From Blattabacterium cuenoti (GTDB taxonomy: Bacteria > Bacteroidota > Bacteroidia > Flavobacteriales > Blattabacteriaceae), in contig NZ_CP059186.1 in NCBI RefSeq assembly GCF_014251335.1, positions 498,289 through 562,288 of the forward strand: a stretch of 64,000 bases of DNA, in the 5' to 3' direction. The position numbers and the translations under genes are program-made. Shown here piece by piece: positions 9,170 through 17,761 of the stretch (its first letter is position 1; each line of letters opens with the position of its first letter). The notes beneath the pieces were generated by a model that was given only the letters and a program-made list of their open reading frames with translations, did no database searches and was not told where the DNA came from.

Positions 9170-10483
9170 ATGGGAACTTTCAAAATAAAAGGAGGATTAT
9201 CTTTAAAAGGAGAGATTCAACCACAAGGAGCTAAAAATGAATCTTTGCAGGTATTATGTGCCGTATTACTAACTTCAGAAAAATTGAGAATTAAAAATAT
9301 TCCAGAAATAGGAGATGTTAAATGTTTAATGCAAATTCTTAAAGATTTAGGAGTTTTCGTAAAAAAAAATGGAATTGGAGATTATACTTTTCAAGCAAAA
9401 AATATAAACATTGAATATTTGAATACGAAGAAATTCCATGAATATGGAAGATCCATAAGGGGATCAATTATGATTGCAGGCCCTTTACTTGCTAGATTTG
9501 GAAAAGTTTGTATTCCAATTCCTGGAGGAGATAGGATAGGTAGACGACGTTTAGATGCTCACTTGACAGGATTAAAATTATTAGGAAGTAATATACATTA
9601 TCATAATGAATCTAAATATTTTGATTTACGAATAAAAAATAATTTAATTGGAGAGTATATTTTAATGGAAGAAGCTTCTATTACGGGAACAGCCAATATC
9701 ATTATGGCTGCTACTTTAGCTAAAGGAAAAACTACTATTTACAATGCTGCTTGTGAACCTTATATTCAACAATTATGCAAATTGTTAAATAAAATGGGAG
9801 CAAAAATTAAAGGAATAGGATCTAACTTAATTAATATAACTGGAGTTAAAGAATTAGGTGGATGTCCCCAACATACCATATTACCTGATATAGTAGAAAT
9901 AGGTAGTTGGATAGGGTTAGCTGCCATTACTTGTTCTGAAATTAGAATTAAAAATGTTAGTTGGAAAAATTTAGGTATTGTTCCTAAAACATTTCAAAAA
10001 ATGGGAATAAAATTAGAAAAGGAAAAAGATAACATTTATATTCCATCACAAAAATCTTATCAAATCAAAAAATCATTTAACAATGCAATATTAACAATAT
10101 CTGATGCTCCATGGCCTGGATTAACTCCAGATTTATTAAGTATTTTAACTGTAGTAGCAACTCAAGCTAAAGGAAGTGTTTTAATTCATCAGAAAATGTT
10201 TGAAAGCAGATTATTTTTTGTAGATAAGCTCATTGAAATGGGAGCTCAAATTATATTATGTGACCCTCATAGAGCTACTGTTATAGGACTTAATCATCAA
10301 TCGACCCTTAGAGGAGCAATATTAAATTCTCCAGATATAAGAGCTGGAATTTCTCTGCTTATAGCAGCTCTTTCTGCTAAAGGAACCAGTATTATTAAAA
10401 ATATAGAACAAATAGATAGAGGATATGAAAATATAGATGAAAGATTACGTTTTTTAGGGGCAAATATTCTAAGAATGAAATAA
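9170..10483 (+). CDS. murA: UDP-N-acetylglucosamine 1-carboxyvinyltransferase MurA (Asp-type)
   Basis: This 437-residue cytoplasmic enzyme transfers enolpyruvate from PEP to UDP-GlcNAc, the first committed step of peptidoglycan synthesis. The N-terminal GAKNESLQ carries the conserved Lys22-Asn23 pair. The active-site loop reads PGGDRIGRRRLD, so Asp121 stands where E. coli MurA has the catalytic Cys115. Asp is known to support catalysis and to make the enzyme insensitive to fosfomycin. Later motifs such as TGTANIIMAA and SPDIRAG are typical of the EPSP synthase fold. It follows the DUF4290 gene. Other wall genes here are ddl, murF and uppS. Confidence 0.96.
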   Translation: MGTFKIKGGLSLKGEIQPQGAKNESLQVLCAVLLTSEKLRIKNIPEIGDVKCLMQILKDLGVFVKKNGIGDYTFQAKNINIEYLNTKKFHEYGRSIRGSIMIAGPLLARFGKVCIPIPGGDRIGRRRLDAHLTGLKLLGSNIHYHNESKYFDLRIKNNLIGEYILMEEASITGTANIIMAATLAKGKTTIYNAACEPYIQQLCKLLNKMGAKIKGIGSNLINITGVKELGGCPQHTILPDIVEIGSWIGLAAITCSEIRIKNVSWKNLGIVPKTFQKMGIKLEKEKDNIYIPSQKSYQIKKSFNNAILTISDAPWPGLTPDLLSILTVVATQAKGSVLIHQKMFESRLFFVDKLIEMGAQIILCDPHRATVIGLNHQSTLRGAILNSPDIRAGISLLIAALSAKGTSIIKNIEQIDRGYENIDERLRFLGANILRMK

Positions 10484-10793
10484 TATTTTTCCTTTTATAT
10501 TCTATCAAAATTTTTATTCTATCATACAATTATTTGAAAATATTTTCATTTTTATCATATCAACATTTCAATTCGATTTAATAATAATTTATAAATAAAT
10601 GAAATAAAAACACAAAAATTCGTAATTTTAATTTTATCGATATAATATATTTTTTATTTGAAAAAATAAAAGGTGAGGGATTTTTTTTCGTATATGAAAT
10701 ATATGTTTTATTTCAAAACCATATAACTTTATGTGTCATATAAATAGATAAATTTAATGAAAAAGATCAGGAAAAAAATAATAATGAAAAATT
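10484..10793. other. 310-nt gene-free region upstream of greA
   Basis: I see no reading frame, tRNA or recognisable structured RNA here. It contains a near-direct repeat (two copies of ATTCTATCA around 10500 and 10518) and a perfect 7-bp inverted repeat, TGAAATA at 10695-10701 and TATTTCA at 10709-10715. A near-match to the -7 consensus, TTTATTTG, lies at 10653-10660 without a clear -33 box. It most likely holds the greA promoter and a long leader, or is the remnant of a lost gene. Confidence 0.5.
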
Positions 10794-11276
10794 ATGGAAA
10801 AATTTGAATATATAACTAAAAAAGGATTAGAAAAATTACAAAAAGAAATAGAAAGACTAGAAAATATAGAACGTCCGAAAATATCCATGCAAATAGCAGA
10901 AGCTAGAGATAAAGGGGACTTATCAGAAAATGCAGAGTATGATGCAATAAAAGAGGCTCAAGGTTTTTTAGAAATGAATATAGCTAAACTAAAAAAAAAA
11001 CTATCCAACGCACGTATCATAGATGGATCACAAATAAATAGAACTAGAGTTTCTATTCTTTCCACAGTAAGAGTTAAAAATTTAACTTATGGAGGAGAAC
11101 AAATATATACCTTAGTTCCAGAGGGAGAAGCCGATTTAAAATATGGAAAAATATCCATAAATACTCCTATATCAACAGGATTACTTGGAAAACAAGTAGG
11201 ACAAATAGCGCATATTAAACTGCCTAATAAAATGATACTTGATTATGAAATTTTAGAAATAGCATTTAGTGAATAA
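10794..11276 (+). CDS. greA: Transcription elongation factor GreA
   Basis: A 160-residue factor that inserts its coiled coil into the RNA polymerase secondary channel and stimulates cleavage of backtracked transcripts. The N-terminal coiled coil (residues 5-75) carries the acidic tip GDLSENAEYD (41-50) with Asp42 and Glu45. The C-terminal FKBP-like domain ends with PEGEADLKYGKISINTPI and LLGKQVG. Length is standard. The next gene begins inside its last codons (8-nt overlap), so the two are coupled. Confidence 0.95.
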   Translation: MEKFEYITKKGLEKLQKEIERLENIERPKISMQIAEARDKGDLSENAEYDAIKEAQGFLEMNIAKLKKKLSNARIIDGSQINRTRVSILSTVRVKNLTYGGEQIYTLVPEGEADLKYGKISINTPISTGLLGKQVGQIAHIKLPNKMILDYEILEIAFSE

Positions 11277-11691
11277 TATATTTCAAAAAATAATTAATAA
11301 TGAAATTATAGCTTATAAAGTAGCGGAAAATTCTGATCATTTAGCTTTTTTAGACATTTATCCTATAAAAATAGGACATACTTTGGTTATCCCAAAAAAA
11401 AGTAATAGAGATAAAATTTTTTCTCTATCGGAAAAAGAATTTATCTCTATTATGTCTTTTACAAGAAAAGTAGCTATAGGTATAGAAAAAATCATTCCTT
11501 GTAATCGTGTAGGTATATTTGTTATGGGATTCGAAATTCCTCATGTTCATATTCATTTAATCCCTATGGATAAAGAAAGTGATGGAAATTTTTCCAGAAA
11601 AAGAATGGTTTTATCTTCAAAAAATTTTCAGATTTTGTCCAAAAAAATGAAAAAATCTATTCAAAAAAATATCAAAAATAATTTTCATTGA
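11269..11691 (+). CDS. HIT (histidine triad) family protein
   Basis: This 140-residue nucleotide-binding hydrolase/transferase carries the histidine triad HVHIH at 92-96 in EIPHVHIHLIPM. FLDIYPIKIGHTLVIPKK is the usual N-terminal core strand pair. Members hydrolyse purine nucleoside phosphoramidates or lysyl/aminoacyl adenylates; the physiological substrate is rarely certain. It overlaps greA by 8 nt, a pairing common in Bacteroidetes. Its end converges on coaX with two hairpins at the junction. Confidence 0.92.
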   Translation: MNNIFQKIINNEIIAYKVAENSDHLAFLDIYPIKIGHTLVIPKKSNRDKIFSLSEKEFISIMSFTRKVAIGIEKIIPCNRVGIFVMGFEIPHVHIHLIPMDKESDGNFSRKRMVLSSKNFQILSKKMKKSIQKNIKNNFH

Positions 11692-11712
11692 TATTTAATG
11701 ATTACAATGAAA
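11683..11712. terminator. Inverted repeat at the HIT/coaX convergent junction
   Basis: TTTCATTG (11683-11690) pairs with CAATGAAA (11705-11712), an 8-bp perfect stem around a 14-nt loop. It spans the stops of both genes. It may end transcription from both sides, though the loop is long and the stem AT-rich. Confidence 0.35.
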
Positions 11713-12468
11713 TAGGATTTTTAATCCTTTTATTGTATGTAGTTTGTCTTTTATATGAATTTTTTTTGTTAAAGGGGTGTATATGTGAGAAAGACCTCCG
11801 GTAGCAATAACAAAACAATTCGTCTTGAATTCTTTATTTACTCTATGAATCAATCCTTCAACCATACTTAAATATCCATATATAATTCCACTTTGAATAC
11901 ATGTTTCTGTGTACTGACCTAATATACTAGTAGGCTTTTTTAATTCGATTTGTGGTAATTGAGCTGTATTTCCAATCAATGCGGTTAAAGAAGTATTGAC
12001 TCCTGGTGCAATAATAATCCCTTGAAGATTTCCATATTTATCTGTACAGGTTAAACTTAATGCAGTACCAAAATCCACAACTAAAGTGGTATTATGATTG
12101 TTGTTGTATAATGTATATGCAGCTATGGCATTTGCATACAAATCTGTACCTAATTCATGAGAATAATGTTTTATAGGAGAAGCTGAATTTCTATCAACTA
12201 GAATAGGTTTTATTTTATGTATTTCATATAAAGATTGTTCCACGATATTTGTAAGAGGAGGAACTACTGATCCAATGACAATATTTTGTATAAATTTAGA
12301 AAGAATACCATATTGTTGATATATATTTTTAAATAATAAAATATATTCATCTATCGATCTATGTGGATTACTATTAATAATCCACGAACAATTACATTCT
12401 AAATTAGAATTATTATCAAATAGTCCAAAACGAAGACTGGAATTTCCAATGTTTATTGTTAATAACAT
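11695..12468 (-). CDS. coaX: Type III pantothenate kinase
   Basis: A 257-residue ASKHA-fold kinase for the first step of coenzyme A synthesis, phosphorylating pantothenate. The N-terminal phosphate loop is NIGNSSLRFGLFD, the substrate region is GTDLYANAIAAY, the second phosphate motif is DFGTALSLTC, and ATGGLS near the C-terminus completes the ATP site. Type III enzymes have an unusually high Km for ATP and are not inhibited by CoA, a family property. It is read alone, convergent with the HIT gene and divergent from the alpha/beta hydrolase gene, with a 116-nt shared upstream region. Confidence 0.94.
   Translation of the reverse strand: MLLTINIGNSSLRFGLFDNNSNLECNCSWIINSNPHRSIDEYILLFKNIYQQYGILSKFIQNIVIGSVVPPLTNIVEQSLYEIHKIKPILVDRNSASPIKHYSHELGTDLYANAIAAYTLYNNNHNTTLVVDFGTALSLTCTDKYGNLQGIIIAPGVNTSLTALIGNTAQLPQIELKKPTSILGQYTETCIQSGIIYGYLSMVEGLIHRVNKEFKTNCFVIATGGLSHIYTPLTKKIHIKDKLHTIKGLKILFHCNH
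11714..11731 (+). terminator. Hairpin plus short T run downstream of the HIT gene
   Basis: AGGATT (11714-11719), loop TTT and AATCCT (11723-11728), followed by TTTATTG, look like a small intrinsic terminator for the greA-HIT transcript. It lies inside the last codons of convergent coaX. Confidence 0.45.
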
Positions 12469-12584
12469 GATTCATTCCATTTTTGGAAAAACATATTTTG
12501 AATCAAAAAATTGTTTTTTTTGCAATTTCATATATATTCATATAACTTTCATAAAAGTATATTTTATTTTTATTAATACATGAT

Positions 12585-13373
12585 ATGACTAATGTTTGTA
12601 AAATAAATTTTAAAATAAAAGGAAAAGGAATTCCTGTAGTATTATTACATGGATTTATGGAAAGTTTAGAAATATGGAATTATATATATCATAGTATTTA
12701 TAATAAATATAAAGTTCTTTCAATTGATCTTCCAGGTCATGGAGAAAGTATTTTCACATTAGAAAAAAATTCCATTTTTACAATGGAAAAAGCAGCAGAA
12801 ATGGTAAAAAAAATTGTAGAAAAGAAAAATATACAAAAAGCTATTTTTATTGGTCATTCTATGGGTGGATATATAGCTTTAGCTATGGCAGAAAAATATC
12901 CAGAAATGTTTTTAGGTTTATGTTTACTTCATTCTACAACAGAATCAGATACACTTGAAAAAAAGAAAAGCCGCATTCAGTCTATTCAATTAGCAATCAA
13001 TAATTATCCATTATTTATATCCACAAGTATCAAAAAATTATTTTATTATGAAAAATTATCTTTTTTACAAAAAGAAATTTCTTTTGTAAAGAAGATCGCT
13101 TTGCATACTCATATCAATAGTATTATTTCTTTTTCAAAAGGAATGTCAATTCGAAAAAATAGAAAATTTTTGCTAAAAACAACTCGATTTCCAAAACTAT
13201 ATATAGCTGGTTTATACGATCTCATACTTGATAGAAAAAAAATTTATGAAGAAACTAAAAATGGAAATCAAATTTATTTTGTTACAATTCCTACAGGTCA
13301 TATGGGACACATAGAACAACCTAAAGAAATAATAAAAATATTAGAAAATTTTATAGATTTTTTAAGAATATGA
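12585..13373 (+). CDS. Alpha/beta hydrolase fold protein
   Basis: A 262-residue soluble hydrolase. LLHGFMES (20-27) forms the oxyanion-hole strand, DLPGHGES (48-55) is conserved, and the nucleophile elbow GHSMGG places Ser92 as nucleophile. An Asp in AGLYDLILD and a His in TGHMGHIEQP complete a plausible triad. The overall pattern resembles MenH and BioH-like esterases, but I cannot assign a substrate. Its stop overlaps the next gene by 4 nt. Menaquinone synthesis genes elsewhere in the window (menG) make a MenH role conceivable, not shown. Confidence 0.85.
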   Translation: MTNVCKINFKIKGKGIPVVLLHGFMESLEIWNYIYHSIYNKYKVLSIDLPGHGESIFTLEKNSIFTMEKAAEMVKKIVEKKNIQKAIFIGHSMGGYIALAMAEKYPEMFLGLCLLHSTTESDTLEKKKSRIQSIQLAINNYPLFISTSIKKLFYYEKLSFLQKEISFVKKIALHTHINSIISFSKGMSIRKNRKFLLKTTRFPKLYIAGLYDLILDRKKIYEETKNGNQIYFVTIPTGHMGHIEQPKEIIKILENFIDFLRI

Positions 13374-13999
13374 ATAAAAAAAAATTACGTAAAAAATATT
13401 TACATATGAGAAAATCTATTTCTCAAAAAGAAATTATAAAAATGAGTAACGAGATTTTTTTACATTTAAAAAAAATATTTTTTATATGGGAAAAAACATA
13501 TTATCACATTTTCTTACCCATACGTGAATATAAAGAAGTCAATACATTTATTATAATTAATTTTTTACTAAAAAAAGGAAAATGTGTTACTATACCCTGT
13601 TCTAATTTTCGTAATTTTTCTATAGAAAATTGTTTATTTCATGAAAATACTATATTAACACAAAAAAAGTATGGAATTTTAGAACCTATTCCTATGCATA
13701 AATCTATCGTTTCAATCTCTCTGATTGAAATCATATTTATTCCTCTATTAATATTTGATTCAAAAGGTTATAGAATAGGTTATGGAAAAGGTTTTTATGA
13801 TAGATTTATTCCTTTATGTAAAAAAAATATCATTAAGATAGGTTTAAGTTTTTTTTATCCCATAAAAAGAATTAAGAATATACATAAAAATGATTTATTA
13901 ATAGATATAGGAATCACCCCTCATCATATTTTTTTTTTAAAAAATTCAATAAAGAAAAACTTTGAAAATATCCCAAATAATAATCAACATCATAATTAA
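13370..13999 (+). CDS. 5-formyltetrahydrofolate cyclo-ligase
   Basis: This 209-residue enzyme converts 5-formyl-THF to 5,10-methenyl-THF using ATP. The basic N-terminus KKKLRKKYLHMRKSIS and the C-terminal ATP/folate signature RIGYGKGFYDRF are diagnostic. It overlaps the hydrolase gene by 4 nt at its start. Its end runs 54 nt into the convergent rseP gene, and the last dozen or so residues (NFENIPNNNQHHN) look like an unconserved tail produced by that overlap. folP elsewhere in the window belongs to the same folate network. Confidence 0.92.
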   Translation: MNKKKLRKKYLHMRKSISQKEIIKMSNEIFLHLKKIFFIWEKTYYHIFLPIREYKEVNTFIIINFLLKKGKCVTIPCSNFRNFSIENCLFHENTILTQKKYGILEPIPMHKSIVSISLIEIIFIPLLIFDSKGYRIGYGKGFYDRFIPLCKKNIIKIGLSFFYPIKRIKNIHKNDLLIDIGITPHHIFFLKNSIKKNFENIPNNNQHHN

Positions 14000-15277
14000 A
14001 CTAATTATTACAAATCCGTAAATAGTACAACGTTCGATAATTTCTTCATTTATTTTCTTTTTTGTTATCATTTCTATCATAATAAATAATATATAACCAC
14101 CATCTAATGATGGAATAGGAAATAAATTTAAAAAAGCTAACCAAATAGATAAAGTGGCAGTTAAAGTCCAAAAAATGTCCCAGTTCCATTGAGGTGGAAA
14201 TTCTTTAGCTATGGAAAAAAAACTACCTATTTGTTTATAAGCTTTAGTTTCTATATGAAAAACATTTTTCAAAAAAAAGATTTGATTTTTTAAAACATCC
14301 CAAGCTTTTTTTATAGCATGAGGTATACTCTCAAAAAAAGAGTAATTATTTTTCTCAAATAAAAAAATTTGATCTAAATCCAGAAAATTTTTTAAATAAA
14401 TTCCCAAAACGCCTTTTGCGTCTAAAAAAATTTCTTTTTGAATAAATTTTCCATTTCTATTAATGGATATTAATATATTTTCATTTTTATATTTTGATAA
14501 TAAATCTTTTAATTGATCAGAAAAAAGAACAAATTCAGAATTAATAGCTAATATTTCATCATTATTCTTTAATCCATACTTTTCTGCTTCAGAATTTTTG
14601 ATCACAGAATTTATTATAGGAGGAACACGAGGTTGAATAAAAAAATTCAGTTCTTTCCTATCAAAAAGAAATTTTTTCTTGTTATTATTTAATGATAATT
14701 TTATTATATTTCCCATACGATCTACAGTAATAGAATTACCTAAAAGAATTGCTTTAGGAATATCATTAAAGTATGGGACATATTTTTCGTTTACGGATAA
14801 AATTTTATCTCCATTTTTCAATCCTATTTTTTTTCCTAAAGAATCAACTACTATTCCGTATTTAACATTTTTTGTAGGAAGATAAGTTTCCCCATATTTA
14901 AACAATAAAAAAGTAAAAATTAAAACGGATAACAATATATTGAAAATAATCCCTCCTGCAATAATCAATAGTCTTTTGATTGCTGATTTAGAACGATATT
15001 CCCAATTTTTAATCCGATCTTTTGATAAAATATTTTTATCATCCATCATCATTCCAGATATTTTAACGTATCCTCCCAAAGGCAACCAACCTATTCCATA
15101 AATGGTATGTCCTATTTTTTTTTTAACAAGAGAGAACCAAGGATCAAAAAATAAAAAAAATCTTTCTACTCTTACTTTAAATACTTGAGCTATAATAAAA
15201 TGACCTAATTCATGAACAACAACTAATATAGAAATGCTAAGTAGCAATTGTATAGATCGAATTAAAATTGATGACAT
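13946..15277 (-). CDS. rseP: Site-2 protease RseP family zinc metalloprotease
   Basis: A 443-residue inner-membrane protease. The first membrane segment holds the zinc motif HELGH at 22-26 (His22, Glu23, His26). The last third holds the partner motif in NLFPIPSLDGG with the third ligand Asp. Between them lie two PDZ-like regions, roughly 130-280. The family cleaves membrane-anchored anti-sigma factors and leftover signal peptides. No anti-sigma gene is seen here. It is divergent from feoA and overlaps the cyclo-ligase gene tail-to-tail by 54 nt. Confidence 0.94.
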   Translation of the reverse strand: MSSILIRSIQLLLSISILVVVHELGHFIIAQVFKVRVERFFLFFDPWFSLVKKKIGHTIYGIGWLPLGGYVKISGMMMDDKNILSKDRIKNWEYRSKSAIKRLLIIAGGIIFNILLSVLIFTFLLFKYGETYLPTKNVKYGIVVDSLGKKIGLKNGDKILSVNEKYVPYFNDIPKAILLGNSITVDRMGNIIKLSLNNNKKKFLFDRKELNFFIQPRVPPIINSVIKNSEAEKYGLKNNDEILAINSEFVLFSDQLKDLLSKYKNENILISINRNGKFIQKEIFLDAKGVLGIYLKNFLDLDQIFLFEKNNYSFFESIPHAIKKAWDVLKNQIFFLKNVFHIETKAYKQIGSFFSIAKEFPPQWNWDIFWTLTATLSIWLAFLNLFPIPSLDGGYILFIMIEMITKKKINEEIIERCTIYGFVIISLIMMLIIIWDIFKVFLY

Positions 15278-15338
15278 TTCTAAGATTTAAAAATAAAAAA
15301 GATAAATTTAAACCTTTATTACAAAATAAAAATATATT

Positions 15339-15578
15339 TTGAATTTATCTAATCTGAAAAAAGGAGAAAAAGGGATTATTAAAGGATATAAAAATGATAA
15401 TTTCCCTATAAAACTATTAGAGTTAGGAGTTTTACCTGGGGTAAAAATCGAAATACTTTTTGTTTCTATTTTTTACGATCCATTATGCATAAGCTATGAT
15501 CAATCTTGCTTAGCTTTACGAAAAAAAGAAGCTGAAAATATCATAATAGAACCTATTATTTTTTTAGATAAAAAATAA
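15339..15578 (+). CDS. feoA: Ferrous iron transport protein FeoA (TTG start)
   Basis: A 79-residue SH3-like protein that binds and modulates FeoB. KKGEKGIIKGY opens the fold, and LLELGVLPGVKIEIL is the family core. No ATG or GTG lies upstream or early in the frame, so the TTG at 15339-15341 is the start. Its stop TAA shares its last A with the feoB ATG, so translation is coupled. The shared 61-nt upstream region also serves divergent rseP. Confidence 0.9.
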   Translation: MNLSNLKKGEKGIIKGYKNDNFPIKLLELGVLPGVKIEILFVSIFYDPLCISYDQSCLALRKKEAENIIIEPIIFLDKK

Positions 15579-17626
15579 TGTCAAAAATTAAATTAGCGCT
15601 TGTTGGAAATCCAAATGTAGGAAAAACTTCTTTATTTAATAAATTAACTGGACTCAATCAAAAAGTAGGAAATTATATAGGAGTTACAGTTGACAAAAAA
15701 ATAGGATATTTTTATTATGATAAAACGTGCTATAAAATTATAGATCTTCCTGGAACTTATAGTATATATCCTTCATCTGAAGATGAAGAAGTCGTTTGCA
15801 GATTGCTCAGTAATATAAATGATTTAGATTATCCAGATAAAATCATAGTAATAGCCGATTCCTCCAATCTAAAAAAAAGTCTTCTTTTACTTAGACAAGT
15901 ACAAGATTTAGGCTTTCCTGTTCTTTTTGTTTTAAATATGCTTGATGAAGCAAAAAAAAAGGGAATATACATTAATATAGAAGAATTAAAAAAAATTCTT
16001 ATAACAGAAATTGTGTTAATAAACGCAAGAAAGGGAACAGGATTAAATAAAGTAAAAATAAAAATAAATAATTTAAAGAATCAAAAAAGAAAAAAAACCT
16101 ATTTTTTCAATCCAGGATTACATTATTCTTTTGCTATTAATGATGTAAAAAATAATTACAAAGTAAACACTTATCAAGCTTGGTCTTATTTAACTTATAA
16201 TAGAAAATTTTTAAAAGAAGACTATTTATTACATGAAATAAAAAAAAAATATAATATTATTCCAAAAAGACTACAAATCAAGGAAACATTGGATAGATAT
16301 GAAGAAATAGGAAAAATTTTATCAAAAACAGTTTCCGAATTTATTTCAGATAAAGAAAAAACCTATTTAGAATTTTCTAAAAAAATAGATAATTACTTAA
16401 TCGTGCATCCTTTTTGGGGTTATTTTGTTTTTTTATTTTTTCTATTTTTCATTTTTCAATGTGTTTTCTTTTGGGCAGAAATGCCTAAACAATTTATAGA
16501 GTTTTTTTTTTCTTTTGTACAAAAAAAGTTAGAAAATATTTATCCTGGTCCTTTAAATAATTTTTTATTACAAGGGATATTCCCTGCAATTAGTACTATT
16601 ATCTCTTTTATTCCACAAATTTCTATTTTACTATTTTTTCTTCTTATCATGGAAGAAAGTGGATATATCAGCAGAGTTATATTTTTAATGGATAGAATTA
16701 TGCGTCCTTTTGGATTAAATGGAAAAAGTGTTGTTCCACTTATTTCTAGCATAGCTTGCGCTATTCCCGCAATCATGTCAGCTAGACATATAGATAATCC
16801 AAGAGATCGTTTAATTACTATTTTAGCAACTCCTTTTATGACCTGTTCTGCAAGGTTACCTATTTATACTCTTATCATATCTGTAATTATACAGGATAAG
16901 AAATGGTATTTTATTCAATTAAGAGGAATAGTGCTTATGGCTATGTATATTTTAGGAATCATATCTGCTTTGAGTGTATCAATAATTTTACATCAATTTT
17001 TAAAAAAGAATTATAAAAGTCATCTTATCATGGAAATTCCCACTTATAAAATTCCTATGTTAAAAAATGTGTTGATTACTCTATGGATTAATGTTAAATC
17101 ATTTATTATAAATGCAGGAAAAATGATTTTATTGATTAATATATTGATTTGGGTCTTGGGGACTTTTGGTCCTTCAGAAAATTCCTCAAATAAAAATTCA
17201 ATCTTAAAAATTGAAAAAAGAGAATTGCCTTATTCTTATTTGGGATTATTGGGAAAAAAAATAGAACCTGTAATTCATCCATTAGGATACGATTGGAAAA
17301 TTGGAATCGGATTGCTATCATCTCTTGTAGCGAGAGAAGTTTTTGTTAGTACTATGTCTTCTGTATATAGCATAGAAGAAAAAGAAAATTTTTTAAAAGA
17401 AAAAATGAAAAAAGAAATGTACACTAAAACTAAAAAGCCTATTTATAATTTAGCAACAGGGATTTCTTTACTATTTTTTTATGCATTTTCTATGCAATGT
17501 ATGAGTACCTTATCCATAATAAGAAAAGAAACAAAATCCTGGAAATGGCCAATATTTCAATTTTTTTTTATGACTTTGTTAGCTTATATCGCTTCATTAT
17601 TAACATATCAAATATTAAAAAAATAA
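15578..17626 (+). CDS. feoB: Ferrous iron transporter FeoB
   Basis: A 682-residue inner-membrane Fe(II) permease with a cytoplasmic GTPase. The G domain shows G1 GNPNVGKTS near residue 10, DLPGTYS (G3) and NMLDEA (G4, NxxD). The membrane part begins near residue 275 and contains two Gate motifs, with the conserved CAIPAIMSAR and MTCSARLPIY segments carrying the functional cysteines. The C-terminus has SSLVAREVFVSTM. It is slightly shorter than the E. coli protein. It forms an operon with feoA and a tiny Cys-rich protein downstream. Together they supply iron for Fe-S and other enzymes under low oxygen. Confidence 0.96.
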   Translation: MSKIKLALVGNPNVGKTSLFNKLTGLNQKVGNYIGVTVDKKIGYFYYDKTCYKIIDLPGTYSIYPSSEDEEVVCRLLSNINDLDYPDKIIVIADSSNLKKSLLLLRQVQDLGFPVLFVLNMLDEAKKKGIYINIEELKKILITEIVLINARKGTGLNKVKIKINNLKNQKRKKTYFFNPGLHYSFAINDVKNNYKVNTYQAWSYLTYNRKFLKEDYLLHEIKKKYNIIPKRLQIKETLDRYEEIGKILSKTVSEFISDKEKTYLEFSKKIDNYLIVHPFWGYFVFLFFLFFIFQCVFFWAEMPKQFIEFFFSFVQKKLENIYPGPLNNFLLQGIFPAISTIISFIPQISILLFFLLIMEESGYISRVIFLMDRIMRPFGLNGKSVVPLISSIACAIPAIMSARHIDNPRDRLITILATPFMTCSARLPIYTLIISVIIQDKKWYFIQLRGIVLMAMYILGIISALSVSIILHQFLKKNYKSHLIMEIPTYKIPMLKNVLITLWINVKSFIINAGKMILLINILIWVLGTFGPSENSSNKNSILKIEKRELPYSYLGLLGKKIEPVIHPLGYDWKIGIGLLSSLVAREVFVSTMSSVYSIEEKENFLKEKMKKEMYTKTKKPIYNLATGISLLFFYAFSMQCMSTLSIIRKETKSWKWPIFQFFFMTLLAYIASLLTYQILKK

Positions 17627-17630
17627 TAAA

Positions 17631-17756
17631 ATGTGGCAATATATTATAATAGGTTTATTTTTTTTATATTCAATTTTTTATTTATTTAGAAAATTATTGA
17701 ATTTTTTTTTATATAGAAAAAATTTTTGCAAAAAAAGATGCAATTGCAAGTTATGA
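17631..17756 (+). CDS. FeoB-associated Cys-rich membrane protein
   Basis: A 41-residue gene lies 4 nt after the feoB stop. It reads MWQYIIIGLFFLYSIFYLF, one hydrophobic helix, then a basic tail with FCKKRCNCK containing three cysteines. Position, size, single helix and terminal cysteine cluster match the FeoB-associated Cys-rich membrane protein family found after feoB in many anaerobes and Bacteroidetes. It may act as a FeoC-like partner or iron/thiol sensor, but its role is not established. A weak 5-bp hairpin (AAGTT/AACTT, 17748-17761) followed by TTATTTG overlaps its end and may terminate the operon. Confidence 0.8.
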   Translation: MWQYIIIGLFFLYSIFYLFRKLLNFFLYRKNFCKKRCNCKL

Positions 17757-17761
17757 AACTT

